Positions 55,846 through 64,000 of a stretch of 64,000 nucleotides of DNA are shown piece by piece. The translations under genes were made by a program, and so were the position numbers. The stretch spans positions 119,529 through 183,528 of the forward strand of contig NZ_JACZKG010000015.1 of assembly GCF_014860165.1 (NCBI RefSeq), given 5' to 3'. Every line of letters begins with the position of its first letter. The stretch's first letter is position 1. The notes under the pieces are model-generated. The model had not been told where the DNA came from. It ran no database searches and saw only the letters and a program-made list of their open reading frames with translations. The stretch is from Devosia sp. Lineage in GTDB: Bacteria; Pseudomonadota; Alphaproteobacteria; Rhizobiales; Devosiaceae.

Positions 55846-56631
55846 GTGGCAGAGGTCTCGAACGGTTTCTTTGCCGATGGTCCCGTCGTGCTGCCATCGG
55901 GCGGCCCGCTCTATCTGCAGCTCAAGCGCTGGATCGAGGATGCCGTCCACAGCGGCGCCATCAATCCCGGCGATGCCCTCCCTTCCGAACGGGATCTGGC
56001 CACCAAGGTCGACGTCTCGCGCGTCACCGTGCGCAAGGCCGTTCTGCAACTGGTCAAGGACGGGGTGCTGGTGCAGCGCCACGGCTCGGGCACCTTCGTT
56101 GCACCGCAGACCCAGCGCGTCGAGCAGTCGCTGTCGCAGCTGACCTCGTTCACCGAAGACATGGCGCGGCGCGGCATGGCCGTGCGCGCCGAATGGCTCG
56201 ATCGCGGCCTCTACCTGCCGTCACCCGAGGAAACCATCATTCTGGGCCTGACGTCGGGCGAGCAGGTGGCGCGCATCTCGCGCCTGCGCCTTACCGGCGA
56301 TACGCCCCTGGCCATCGAGCGTGCCAGCCTCTCGTCGCGTGTTCTGCCCGATCCCCAGGCGATCGGCGACAGCCTCTACAAGCACCTCGATAAATCGGGC
56401 AATCGCCCCATTCGCGCCATCCAGCGCATCCGCGCCGCCAATCTGGGCGAGGAGGACGCACAACTGCTGCAGGTTCCAGCGGGTTCTGCGGGCCTCAATA
56501 TCGAGCGCACCTCCTATCTCGCCTCCGGGCGTGTCATCGAATTCACCCGCTCCATCTACCGGGGCGACACCTATGATTTCGTCGCCGAACTGCGGATTGG
56601 TGACTCTCCCACCGGAGGCAGCAAGCCATGA
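55846..56631 (+). CDS. GntR-family (HutC subgroup) regulator of amino-sugar genes
   Basis: A 261-residue regulator. The winged helix-turn-helix is at residues about 20-85 (LYLQLKRWIEDAV, PSERDLATKVDVSRVTVRKAV, GVLVQRHGSGTFV); a UTRA ligand domain follows (LRLTGDTPLAIERAS, IEFTRSIYRGDTYDF). The start is GTG 55846 after GAGGGGGG. It resembles NagR/NagQ/DasR-type sensors of GlcN-6-P or GlcNAc-6-P. Overlaps the next gene by ATGA. Confidence 0.92.
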   Translation: MAEVSNGFFADGPVVLPSGGPLYLQLKRWIEDAVHSGAINPGDALPSERDLATKVDVSRVTVRKAVLQLVKDGVLVQRHGSGTFVAPQTQRVEQSLSQLTSFTEDMARRGMAVRAEWLDRGLYLPSPEETIILGLTSGEQVARISRLRLTGDTPLAIERASLSSRVLPDPQAIGDSLYKHLDKSGNRPIRAIQRIRAANLGEEDAQLLQVPAGSAGLNIERTSYLASGRVIEFTRSIYRGDTYDFVAELRIGDSPTGGSKP

Positions 56632-56984
56632 GAATGAAGCGCGCAATCGTCTGCTTGCTGGGCGGCCTGACGCTCGCAACCCTGGCCGGGCCGGCAAGCG
56701 CCCAGCCTGTGACCTATCAAGTGGATCTGCTCTTCGACAAGTTTACGACCGGGCCCCGGCAGATAGAAACCGTTCGCTTCACCATGCGGGCCGTCAGCCC
56801 TCAAGCGGCGGAATCAATGTGCGCCAGTGGCATGAACATGATCAGGTTGGGCAGAAACATCATGGAGAAAAACCCCGGCGCACTGGGTTTGCCCGGTCGC
56901 TGGAGAGCTGGCGGTGGCCAATGCGTTACGAACAGCGACGGAAACGTTGTGATGACTGTCCAAGCGCCTGGAGGAAGCAACTAG
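56628..56984 (+). CDS. small secreted protein inside the amino-sugar operon
   Basis: A 118-residue protein with a Sec signal peptide (residues 1 to about 26, ending ASAQ). The mature domain has two cysteines (SMCASG, GGQCVT) that could form a disulfide and a C-terminal NSDGNVVMTVQAPGG. No family recognised. It overlaps the regulator stop (ATGA) and ends one base before the next start, so it is fully embedded in the operon. A cell-wall or amino-sugar role is guessed from position only. Confidence 0.7.
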   Translation: MRMKRAIVCLLGGLTLATLAGPASAQPVTYQVDLLFDKFTTGPRQIETVRFTMRAVSPQAAESMCASGMNMIRLGRNIMEKNPGALGLPGRWRAGGGQCVTNSDGNVVMTVQAPGGSN

Positions 56985-56985
56985 T

Positions 56986-58014
56986 ATGGGCAACGAGACC
57001 TTCATGCGCCAGGAAGTCGAAGCCATTCCCGGCGTCGTCGCCAATTTCCTCGACCAGAGCGGAGCCGTGCTGGACAAAGCCGCCGCCACCTTGCGCGAGC
57101 GCAATCCCGCCTTGGTCGTGACCGTTGCCCGCGGTTCCTCCGATCACGCCTGCTCCTATCTCAAATACGCCATCGAACTGACGCTGGGCCTGCCCGTCGC
57201 CTCGATCGGTCCCTCCATTGCCTCCATCTACGGCAAGGACCTCAAGCTCGGCAGCGCCGCCGCCATCGCCGTCTCGCAGTCGGGAAAATCGCCCGATATC
57301 GTCGGCATGACCCAATCAGCCCGCCGCTCCGGCGCCACCACCATTGCCATAACCAATACATCGGGCTCGCCACTGGCCGATGCGTCCGATTTCACCATTG
57401 ATCTCCACGCCGGCGTCGAAAAATCCGTCGCCGCGACCAAGACCTTCGTTACCTCGGTGGTCGCGGGCCTGGCGCTCGTCGCCCGCTGGAGCGGCGACGA
57501 CGCGCTGCGAGCAGCCATCGACCATCTGCCGAACTCGCTGGCCAGGGCTGTCGCCTGCGATTGGTCCGGCATGATCGGGGCGCTGGACGGGCATGATGCG
57601 CTCTACGTGCTTGGGCGCGGCCCCGGCTTTGCCATCGCCAACGAGGCGGCGCTCAAGTTCAAGGAAACCTGCAACATCCAGGCCGAATCCTACAGCGCCG
57701 CCGAGGTGATGCACGGCCCGGTCGCCATCGTGACGCCGGGCTATCCCGTGCTCGCGCTGGCCGCACGCGACGCCGCCGAGGCCTCGGTTGCCGACATGGC
57801 CCACAAGTTGGCCGGGCAGGGGGCGCTGGCTTTCCTCACCAGCGACCGGCCGGGCGCCGCCACGGCCTTGCCTTTTGCAACCACGGGCCATCCGCTTACC
57901 GATCCGCTGGCGCTCATCGTCTCCTTCTATGGCTTCGTCGAAGCCCTGTCCCGCCATCGCGGTCTCAATCCCGACGTGCCGCCGGCGCTCAAGAAGGTCA
58001 CGGAAACCGTATGA
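56986..58014 (+). CDS. SIS-domain glucosamine-6-phosphate deaminase-like (NagB-II/AgaS)
   Basis: A 342-residue double-SIS protein like the isomerase half of GlmS. Landmarks: TVARGSSDHACSYLKYAIE, AVSQSGKSPDIV, KSVAATKTFVTSVVAGL, and LGRGPGFAIANEAALKFKETCNIQAESYSAAEVMHGP. It lacks the glutaminase domain, so deamination of GlcN-6-P to fructose-6-P is the probable activity. Its stop overlaps nagA by ATGA. Confidence 0.9.
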   Translation: MGNETFMRQEVEAIPGVVANFLDQSGAVLDKAAATLRERNPALVVTVARGSSDHACSYLKYAIELTLGLPVASIGPSIASIYGKDLKLGSAAAIAVSQSGKSPDIVGMTQSARRSGATTIAITNTSGSPLADASDFTIDLHAGVEKSVAATKTFVTSVVAGLALVARWSGDDALRAAIDHLPNSLARAVACDWSGMIGALDGHDALYVLGRGPGFAIANEAALKFKETCNIQAESYSAAEVMHGPVAIVTPGYPVLALAARDAAEASVADMAHKLAGQGALAFLTSDRPGAATALPFATTGHPLTDPLALIVSFYGFVEALSRHRGLNPDVPPALKKVTETV

Positions 58015-59201
58015 GCGACCTCCTCGCCATTTCGGGCGCCCGCATCTTCGATGGGCAGTCCTGGCATGATGATGCGGCGCTGCTGGTCGAGTTCGGCCAG
58101 GTGTCCGGCATCGTCCGTGCAGGCGCCCTCCCGGCTCATGCCGAATCCGTTCGGCTCGAAGGTGGAATGGTGGTGCCCGGCTTCATTGACCTGCAGGTCA
58201 ATGGCGGCGGCGGCGTCTTGTTCAACAACGATCCCTCGGTCGACGCCATCAGGACCATCTGCGCCGCGCATGCCCGCTACGGCACGACGGCGCTATTGCC
58301 CACGCTGATCACTGATACGGTAGCGGTCAACGTCGCCGCCATTGCCGCCGGCAAAGCCGCTGCAGCGCAGGGCGTTCCCGGTTTCCTCGGTCTACACCTC
58401 GAAGGCCCGCACCTTTCCCTCGCGCGCAAGGGCACGCACGATCCGGCATTGATCCGCCCGATGGACGACGCCGACCTCGCCCGCCTCATCGCCGCCCGCG
58501 CCGACCTGCCCAATCTGCTCTGCACCGTCGCCGCCGAAACCGTTACGCCGGCGCAGATCTCGGCCCTGGCTGCCGCTGGCATCATCGTCAGCATTGGCCA
58601 TAGCGACGCGAGCGCAGCAGCCGCCGGCGCCGCCTTCGCCGCTGGGGCCAGCATGGCCACGCACCTGTTCAATGCAATGAGCCAGCTCGGCAATCGCGAA
58701 CCGGGCGTGGTCGGCGCCGTACTCACCGCGGACAACGTCTCGGCCGGCCTCATCGCCGACGGCATCCATGTTCACCCGGCCGCTATCCAGATCGCGCTGC
58801 GCGCCAAATCGGACGACGGCCACATCTTCCTGGTCACCGACGCCATGTCGCAGACCGGCACGGACCTCACGACCCTGACGCTCAACGGGCGCACCATCAC
58901 CCGCGCCGACGGCGCCCTGCGCCTCGCCGACGGCACCCTGGCCGGGGCCGATCTCGACATGATCGACGCCGTCGAATTCATGCATGGCCGCATGGGCCTG
59001 CCCTTCGAAGAAGCCATCCGCATGGCCTCTCTCTACCCCGCCAGGGCGATGGGCATTCAATCCGAATTCGGCCATCTGCAACCTGGCGCGGTGGCGAACT
59101 TCGCGCATCTGTCCGATGCGCGGCAGGTCAAATCCACCTGGATCGGCGGCAACAAGGTTTGGGGCGCTGGAACTAGGGCCAACGCCGTTCACTCAGGCTG
59201 A
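58011..59201 (+). CDS. nagA: N-acetylglucosamine-6-phosphate deacetylase
   Basis: A 396-residue amidohydrolase. Motifs: PGFIDLQVNGGGG, HLEGPHLSLARKGTHD (metal Glu), SIGHSDASAAA, THLFNAMSQLGNREPG and VTDAMSQTGTD with the catalytic Asp. It hydrolyses GlcNAc-6-P to GlcN-6-P and acetate, the step between MurQ and the deaminase. Coupled to the SIS gene. Confidence 0.94.
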   Translation: MSDLLAISGARIFDGQSWHDDAALLVEFGQVSGIVRAGALPAHAESVRLEGGMVVPGFIDLQVNGGGGVLFNNDPSVDAIRTICAAHARYGTTALLPTLITDTVAVNVAAIAAGKAAAAQGVPGFLGLHLEGPHLSLARKGTHDPALIRPMDDADLARLIAARADLPNLLCTVAAETVTPAQISALAAAGIIVSIGHSDASAAAAGAAFAAGASMATHLFNAMSQLGNREPGVVGAVLTADNVSAGLIADGIHVHPAAIQIALRAKSDDGHIFLVTDAMSQTGTDLTTLTLNGRTITRADGALRLADGTLAGADLDMIDAVEFMHGRMGLPFEEAIRMASLYPARAMGIQSEFGHLQPGAVANFAHLSDARQVKSTWIGGNKVWGAGTRANAVHSG

Positions 59202-59298
59202 GCCGAAAACGGCGAGCTCCGAGAACCGGCGCGCAGCGTACATCAGTACGTGAGCACCGGAAGCGGAAGAGCTTGCCGTTTGCAGGCCAGCATCAGTG
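59190..59298. repeat. 109-bp palindromic element at the nagA 3' end
   Basis: Outer arms CACTCAGGCTG / CAGCATCAGTG (59190-59200 and 59288-59298) and inner arms AACGGCGAGCT / AGCTTGCCGTT (59207-59217 and 59270-59280) nest around an inner stem with CGTACATCAGTACG at its tip. It begins in the last codons of nagA and reaches within 15 bases of the convergent SDR gene. Confidence 0.65.
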
Positions 59299-59312
59299 AA
59301 TGGCGGCCGGCC

Positions 59313-60056
59313 CTAGCCGCGGCCAATATAGGGCATGGTTGTCGCCATCACCGTCATGAACTGCACATTTGCGTTTAGCGGCAGCCCCGCCATATAGAGC
59401 AGCGCATCCACCACATGGCTCACGTCGAATGTCGGCTCCGGCACGATCGTGCCATTGGCCTGCAGCGACCCGCTGTTCATATGGGTTGTCATGTCGGTGG
59501 CGGCATTGCCGATATCGATCTGTCCGCAGGCGATGTTGAAAGCCCGCCCATCCAGCGAAATCGCCTTGGTCAGGCCGGTGATCGCGTGCTTGGTGGCCGT
59601 ATAGGATGCGGCGCCGGGGCGCGGCACATAGGCCGAGATCGATCCATTATTGATGATCCGTCCACCCTGCGGGTTCTGGTCGCGCATGGCGCGGAAGGCT
59701 TCGCGCGCCACATAGAATGCGCCATTGAGATTGGTATTGACCATTTCCTGCCAGGTGACCACGTCGAGATCGCCGAACGAGACGGCCGGCGCGAAGCGGC
59801 CCGCATTGTTGAACACCACGTCGATCCGGCCATAGGCCTCTTTGACCCCGGTGAAGAAATGCGCCACCGCGGCAGGGTCAGTCACATCACATTCGCCCCA
59901 ATGTCCCTTGGTCCTGGCAGCGGTCGACTGCAGCGCATCGGCCCGACGTCCGCAGATGGCAACATCGTAGCCCGCAGCGGCCAGGCCCAGGGCCGCCGCC
60001 CGCCCGATGCCCGAGCTTCCTCCAGTGACGACCGCGACCTTCTTTTGCCCTGACAT
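59313..60056 (-). CDS. short-chain dehydrogenase/reductase
   Basis: A 247-residue classical [17 protein letters not shown] at residues 12-25, NNAG near 83, catalytic Ser in NNGSISAYV, and the YTATK motif supplying Tyr and Lys. GGGAGGGCG precedes ATG 60056; the frame opens 51 codons earlier without support. Substrate unknown. It converges on the amino-sugar operon and may be unrelated. Confidence 0.92.
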   Translation of the reverse strand: MSGQKKVAVVTGGSSGIGRAAALGLAAAGYDVAICGRRADALQSTAARTKGHWGECDVTDPAAVAHFFTGVKEAYGRIDVVFNNAGRFAPAVSFGDLDVVTWQEMVNTNLNGAFYVAREAFRAMRDQNPQGGRIINNGSISAYVPRPGAASYTATKHAITGLTKAISLDGRAFNIACGQIDIGNAATDMTTHMNSGSLQANGTIVPEPTFDVSHVVDALLYMAGLPLNANVQFMTVMATTMPYIGRG

Positions 60057-60505
60057 GCGCCCTCCCAATTGTGGCGGAGCGGATTGGGCCGCCCCTTCGA
60101 TTCCAGATTGTGGGCACATTCGCGCCGCATCGCCGCTACGTCCATGGCGAAGTTTCATCTGCCCATTTGACCGAATTAATGACCGCAAAGCGGGCGGCCA
60201 TGGGCGCAAAGTCCCCGAAATGCTGGAATTTTAACGCTTCGTTCAGCCGGGTTAACAGCTCGTTTCCATCTGTGTGCTGAATCTGCAACATCCGGTTCTC
60301 AACCATATTGCCAGACCCGCAAAACGGCTTTTGCGCGATTGCGTCATTTTCCTCGATGCGTAGAGTGGGTCTTGCGAATCCATGCATGGGATCGTTTGTC
60401 GGTCGCAGCGCGACGGCAACACACTGCACCACGAATAGTGTGGTCGCGTTACGACAAACCGCTGGGTAACCGGCACTAAGAATGACTGACTTTGGAGGTC
60501 AACTA
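60057..60505 (+). other. long leader region of the porin gene
   Basis: 449 bases with no supported gene. An 8-base perfect inverted repeat GTTTGTCG / CGACAAAC (60394-60401, 60452-60459) encloses smaller stems and could structure the porin 5' leader. The promoter was not identified with confidence. GGAGGT lies six bases before the porin ATG. Confidence 0.45.
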
Positions 60506-61951
60506 ATGAAACTCAAGAGCCTTATCCTCGGTTCTGTCGCTGCTGCCGGTCTCTCGACCGCTGGCTTCGCTGCCGATCTGGGCGTCCTCACCTCGCTGGA
60601 CGTTTGCGACGAGCTGGGCCTGTCGGGCCTGACCATTTCGTCCGACACCAACTGCCTGCAGATCTCGGGCGAAGTGAAGTATGAATTCAACTGGGGCAAC
60701 TACAACGAGTCCTACGCGATTGCGATGCCGACCGCTCTCGGCAACGTCACCATCGACGTTCCCAGCAACATTGCTGGCACCAGCAACAATGACTGGGAAT
60801 CGCGCGTTCAGTCTTGGCTGAAGTTCGTCGGCACCGCCGGCAGCGACTTTGGTCCTGCTCAGGCTGTCATCAAGCTGAAGCATGACGACCGCGTTCGCGT
60901 TCGCAACGGCGGCACTGCCATCGGCGGCTTCCCCGGCGTTGAGCAGCGTGAAACCGGCAGCAACGTCGTGATCGACGAAGCTTACGTCCAGGTTGGTGAT
61001 ACCACCGTCCTGACCGCTGGTAAGCGCGGTTCGATCTTCAACAAGGGCGACGACGAGCCTTTCAACTTCACCGGCCTGTTCATCTCCTCGCGTGCTGACA
61101 CCGGCGTCATCGCTGACGAAAACGCTGGCGGCTTCACGCCGAAGCGTGGTGGCCATGTCATCCAGCTGTGGTCGAACATCGGCGAAGGCCTGATCGCCAA
61201 GATCGGTCTCGAAAACCTCGACTCCGGCGGCGCTACCGGCGCAACTGTCCTGAACGCTGCCACCACTGGCAACGAAAAGGCCGGTACCCTGGTCGGCGTT
61301 CTCGACTATGCTGGTTCGGGCATCACCGCTCACTTCAGCGGTGCTGTTGGTGGCATCCTCGACGGCGTTCAGACCGCTGGCGACACCTACCTCATCCACA
61401 CCGGCGTGACCGCAACCTTCGACGCGTTCAAGGTTCGTGCTGCCCTGGCTGTTGGTGGTGCTTACGTCCCCGCCAATGCTGCCTACTCGTCCTACTGGAA
61501 CGGCCTGGTTTCGGCTGAAGCTAAGTTCGACATGTTCAAGCTTGCTGTGTCGGCTGAAGCCCTCGGCGCCCGCACCGCTGCTGGCGTTGATCTCGGCACC
61601 GACTTCGGTTTCGGCGCATCGCTTGGTGCAACCGTTGCTGAAGGCATCGAAATCAACATCGGCGGTCGTTACTTCAACGACGCTGACGCTGGCTTCGGTG
61701 ACGGCTACCAGGTTGCTGCTCAGTTGATCGCTTCGCTGACCGAAACCATCAAGCTGACCGGCGAAATCGGCGTCTACGGCCATGCCGCCGACGTTGCTCC
61801 GGCTCCGGTTCGCGCTGCGTTCTCCGACTTCTACGGCAAGGCCGAACTGGCCTGGACCCCGGGCGGCGGCTTCTCGTCGTCGGTTGGTGCCACTGTCCAG
61901 CAGAACGGTGCCTACAAGGTCACCTTCAAGGCTGCCAAGGCCTTCCAGTAA
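60506..61951 (+). CDS. outer-membrane porin (Hyphomicrobiales type)
   Basis: A 481-residue outer-membrane protein. Signal peptide residues 1 to about 21 (LSTAGFA). The mature N-terminus has two nearby cysteines (LDVCDEL, DTNCLQIS) and then SGEVKYEFNW, alternating beta-strand patterns through to a C-terminal YKVTFKAAKAFQ ending in an aromatic-flanked strand. Start ATG 60506 has GGAGGT upstream. Codon use favours gct, cgt and ggt, unlike its neighbours, typical of a very highly expressed gene. A strong terminator follows. Confidence 0.9.
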   Translation: MKLKSLILGSVAAAGLSTAGFAADLGVLTSLDVCDELGLSGLTISSDTNCLQISGEVKYEFNWGNYNESYAIAMPTALGNVTIDVPSNIAGTSNNDWESRVQSWLKFVGTAGSDFGPAQAVIKLKHDDRVRVRNGGTAIGGFPGVEQRETGSNVVIDEAYVQVGDTTVLTAGKRGSIFNKGDDEPFNFTGLFISSRADTGVIADENAGGFTPKRGGHVIQLWSNIGEGLIAKIGLENLDSGGATGATVLNAATTGNEKAGTLVGVLDYAGSGITAHFSGAVGGILDGVQTAGDTYLIHTGVTATFDAFKVRAALAVGGAYVPANAAYSSYWNGLVSAEAKFDMFKLAVSAEALGARTAAGVDLGTDFGFGASLGATVAEGIEINIGGRYFNDADAGFGDGYQVAAQLIASLTETIKLTGEIGVYGHAADVAPAPVRAAFSDFYGKAELAWTPGGGFSSSVGATVQQNGAYKVTFKAAKAFQ

Positions 61952-61975
61952 TCCTCGGATTACTCTGGCTTACGG

Positions 61976-62001
61976 AAAGGCCCGGCTCACGCCGGGCCTT
62001 T
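61976..62001 (+). terminator. intrinsic terminator of the porin gene
   Basis: AAAGGCCCGGC and GCCGGGCCTTT form a perfect 11-base stem with a TCAC loop, followed by CTGCTTTT. It lies 25 bases after the porin stop. Confidence 0.9.
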
Positions 62002-62037
62002 CTGCTTTTGCGGGCTAGGTGTTCCTCCGCCCACAAC

Positions 62038-62133
62038 GTCATCCCGGCGCAGGCCGGGATCCATCCTGAGGTCTGTCCACGTCCAATCAGGACGGCCCAC
62101 TCGGAACGGATTTCCGGCCTTTGCCGCCATGAC
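62038..62133. repeat. REP-type palindrome, family A (second copy)
   Basis: GTCATCCCGGCGCAGGCCGGGATCC at the left is mirrored by GGATTTCCGGCCTTTGCCGCCATGAC at the right, matching the element at 42392-42489 in length and arms. Confidence 0.8.
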
Positions 62134-62313
62134 CGGCAAACCGGCCAGCGCCCGATGACACTGATTCTGTGAATTCTGGCCGGCTGCCGCGCCCCGCGCC
62201 GGCACCACCAAAATAATCCCGCTGAAACAATCACTTACGCCGTCCATTTTCGTTTCCTCCCGCCGCGAAATGCACTAGCTTTGCCGCAATTGCGGACATT
62301 CACTGGAACGGGA

Positions 62314-64000
62314 ATGATCAGGGACCTCATCAAGTGGGTCGTGCCGGGACTCGCCACTGTCCTGGGCGGCACAACCTTGTGCCTGGCGATGACATCGACT
62401 GATATCGCGGACGATCTCGCGGCGCGCGGCGCTGCGGCGATGGTCGCTGGCGGCTACGACTGGGCCGAGCTGTCGCTCGATGTCCGCGACGTGACCTTGA
62501 CGGGCACCATCACCGACCAGGCCCTGCTGGATGCCGCCATCGCCCGGCTTGCGGCTCTCGACGGCGTTCGCTCCGTCACGCCGGATGTCACCCTCGCGCC
62601 GCTGGCTTCTCCCTATATGCTGCAGGCAAGCATCGAGCAGGGTGCAATCAACCTTTCCGGCGGCGTGCCGAACGAGACTGCCCGGCAGCGCCTGCTGTCG
62701 CTCGCCGGATTGGAGCAGGGGGTGCTCGAACTGCGCTCGGGTGTGCCCGATCGCCGCGCGTGGGTGGCCGGAGCCGAATTCGCTATCGATCAGCTGCAGT
62801 ATTTTGATCAGGGCGAGGCCACGGTCACCGACCTGACCATCAGCCTCAATGGCCGTGCCAAGTCCGAGCGCGCCTTCCGCGACCTGCTGATCGTCCTGCG
62901 CGCCGGTGCGCCGGCCGGGCTCGCGCTGGGTGAGGTCAGCATCACGCCCGCGCTCGTCACCCCCTATCAGTGGAGTGCCAACTTCGACGGCAAGCGGATC
63001 GATGTGTCTGGCTACGTGCCGGACAATGCCCTTGCCGAGCGCTACCGCACCGCCGATGTGTCGGGCGCGCAGGTCGCGACCGGGCTGGCGCTGGGTTCCG
63101 GCGAACCCACTGGTTTTGCTGATCTTTCCCAGCAGCTGCTGGAACAGCTTGCCCGCCTCGAATATGGCGCCGCCAACATCACCGATGGCCAGAGCACGCT
63201 CACCGGCGCCCCGGTCACACTGGAAATCGCCCAGGGCATTGTCGAAACGCTCGAGCCGTCGGGAACCATCGTCACCCTCGAACCGCCGCGCATCGCCGAC
63301 TATTGGATGAGCGCCACACGCCAGGCCGGTGGTGTCGTCGTATTCGATGGCTACGTACCAGACGAGGCGACGCGCGAGGCCTTCAGCCTCCGTGAAGGCG
63401 CCGACACCAGCTATCTCAAGCTCGGACGCGGTGCGCCGGAGCGCTACCGCTCGGGCGCCGATTACGGACTTGATGCGCTCCAACTGATGAGTGAGGGCCG
63501 CATAGCGCTGCGCGACAATGTGCTGACCATCGCCGGAACCGCCCGCTCCGGTGCCGATTACGATGCGCTGCTTGCCATGATGGCCCAGCAGGCCCCGCAG
63601 GGCCTGGTCCTGGCGCGCGCCGAAATCCTGGCGCCACGCGCCAGCAGCTATTCCTGGGCGGCGACCAAGGACGCGACCGGCGCCATCGCCCTTTCCGGCC
63701 AGGTTCCCAGCGCCGCCGACGAGGCGCAACTGCTCGCCGCGGCAGGACAAGCGGCAACCGAAACAATGACTTACGCGTCCGGCGAGCCCAATGGCTTTGT
63801 CGCCTCGGCCCAGACCGGGCTCAGCCTGCTGCAATGGCTGCGCGAGGGCAGCGTCGTCTATGACGGCGCGGGCTGGACCGTAACCGGGACGGCCAATTCG
63901 GCCATCGACAAGGGTACCATCGAGGCAGATTTCCTCACCCGGAAACTCGCATCATCAGGCTGGTCCATGGCCGTGGCCGAGCCGCCGCCCACCATCCCCC
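62314..64000 (+). CDS. BON-like repeat protein, probable OmpA-family envelope protein (partial)
   Basis: The frame stays open from ATG 62314 to the right edge (562 codons). After a membrane-anchor or signal segment (WVVPGLATVLGGTTLCLAM, residues 8-26) the protein consists of successive BON-like modules. Each contains a strand of the form V-x-G-x-V-P followed by a helix: VTLTGTITDQALLDAA, INLSGGVPNETARQ, IDVSGYVPDNALAER, VVFDGYVPDEATREAF, LTIAGTARSGADYDAL, IALSGQVPSAADEAQLL and WTVTGTANSAID. In related Hyphomicrobiales proteins an OmpA peptidoglycan-binding domain lies at the C-terminus, which would be outside this window. Confidence 0.8.
   Translation, partial: MIRDLIKWVVPGLATVLGGTTLCLAMTSTDIADDLAARGAAAMVAGGYDWAELSLDVRDVTLTGTITDQALLDAAIARLAALDGVRSVTPDVTLAPLASPYMLQASIEQGAINLSGGVPNETARQRLLSLAGLEQGVLELRSGVPDRRAWVAGAEFAIDQLQYFDQGEATVTDLTISLNGRAKSERAFRDLLIVLRAGAPAGLALGEVSITPALVTPYQWSANFDGKRIDVSGYVPDNALAERYRTADVSGAQVATGLALGSGEPTGFADLSQQLLEQLARLEYGAANITDGQSTLTGAPVTLEIAQGIVETLEPSGTIVTLEPPRIADYWMSATRQAGGVVVFDGYVPDEATREAFSLREGADTSYLKLGRGAPERYRSGADYGLDALQLMSEGRIALRDNVLTIAGTARSGADYDALLAMMAQQAPQGLVLARAEILAPRASSYSWAATKDATGAIALSGQVPSAADEAQLLAAAGQAATETMTYASGEPNGFVASAQTGLSLLQWLREGSVVYDGAGWTVTGTANSAIDKGTIEADFLTRKLASSGWSMAVAEPPPTIP

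Noticed and set aside
60503..61783. Minus-strand frame of 426 codons opposite the porin
   Set aside because: Arises from the strong codon bias of the porin gene; no ribosome site and no family resemblance.
62275..63834. Long minus-strand frame of 519 codons near the right edge
   Set aside because: It lies antisense to the BON-repeat gene, has no recognisable domain and an Arg/Gly/Ala-rich shadow composition; the plus-strand frame has clear modular structure and an upstream ribosome site.

Overview
The window is GC-rich, densely coded chromosomal DNA from an alphaproteobacterium. It is most likely a member of the Hyphomicrobiales close to Devosia. This rests on the Devosia-type porin near the right end, a GAAC-N7-GAAC alphaproteobacterial SOS box in front of dinB, several intergenic palindromic repeats common in Hyphomicrobiales, and the large number of ABC/TRAP uptake operons. 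No rRNA, tRNA, CRISPR array, transposase, integrase or phage gene was seen. Genus assignment is inference from memory of protein families, not a database result.

Left block (1-5415): the tail of an aldehyde dehydrogenase, a DapB-like and a DapA-like enzyme, a polar amino-acid ABC transporter and a lysine-6-dehydrogenase/saccharopine-dehydrogenase-like enzyme, all on the plus strand. The set reads as an amino-acid (probably lysine or relative) uptake and conversion module. The DapB-like protein lacks the usual active-site histidine. A weakly coding patch follows (5416-8036): a DUF2254 membrane protein flanked by two oppositely oriented DUF421/YetF C-terminal remnants.

8040-15244 is a quinate/shikimate catabolic locus: a QuiC-type dehydroshikimate dehydratase, a TetR regulator, an AroE-family dehydrogenase, a TRAP transporter (P, Q, M subunits) and a divergent type II dehydroquinase. 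Three copies of one near-palindromic site mark its promoters. 15491-31524 is a 12-gene same-strand cluster (CoA-transferase, enoyl-CoA hydratase, aldehyde dehydrogenase, sugar-type ABC transporter, two GMC oxidoreductases, LacI regulator, Gfo/Idh/MocA dehydrogenase, fumarate-reductase-like flavoprotein). Three central-CG operators precede it. Its substrate is unknown, and it is the best candidate here for an undescribed pathway.

31630-36320 holds housekeeping or solitary genes: a PilZ protein, a secreted protein, a heavy-metal P-type ATPase with a TPC motif, a small membrane protein, a candidate small RNA with terminator, and SOS-controlled dinB. 36367-45773 is a LacI-controlled oligopeptide/oligosaccharide ABC operon with a divergent HAD-like protein that shares the same operator. 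45838-53433 holds a Na/Pi cotransporter-like protein, an inositol-monophosphatase-family enzyme, a glycerophosphodiesterase and a spermidine/iron-type ABC importer.

54686-59201 is an amino-sugar/peptidoglycan recycling locus (MurQ, GntR regulator, small secreted protein, SIS deaminase, NagA) with paired operators. The right end carries an SDR enzyme, the porin and the start of a large protein with BON-like repeats. Palindromic repeats occur only from about 41 kb rightward. Short hairpins follow four of the solute-binding-protein genes, suggesting that binding proteins are made in excess over permeases.
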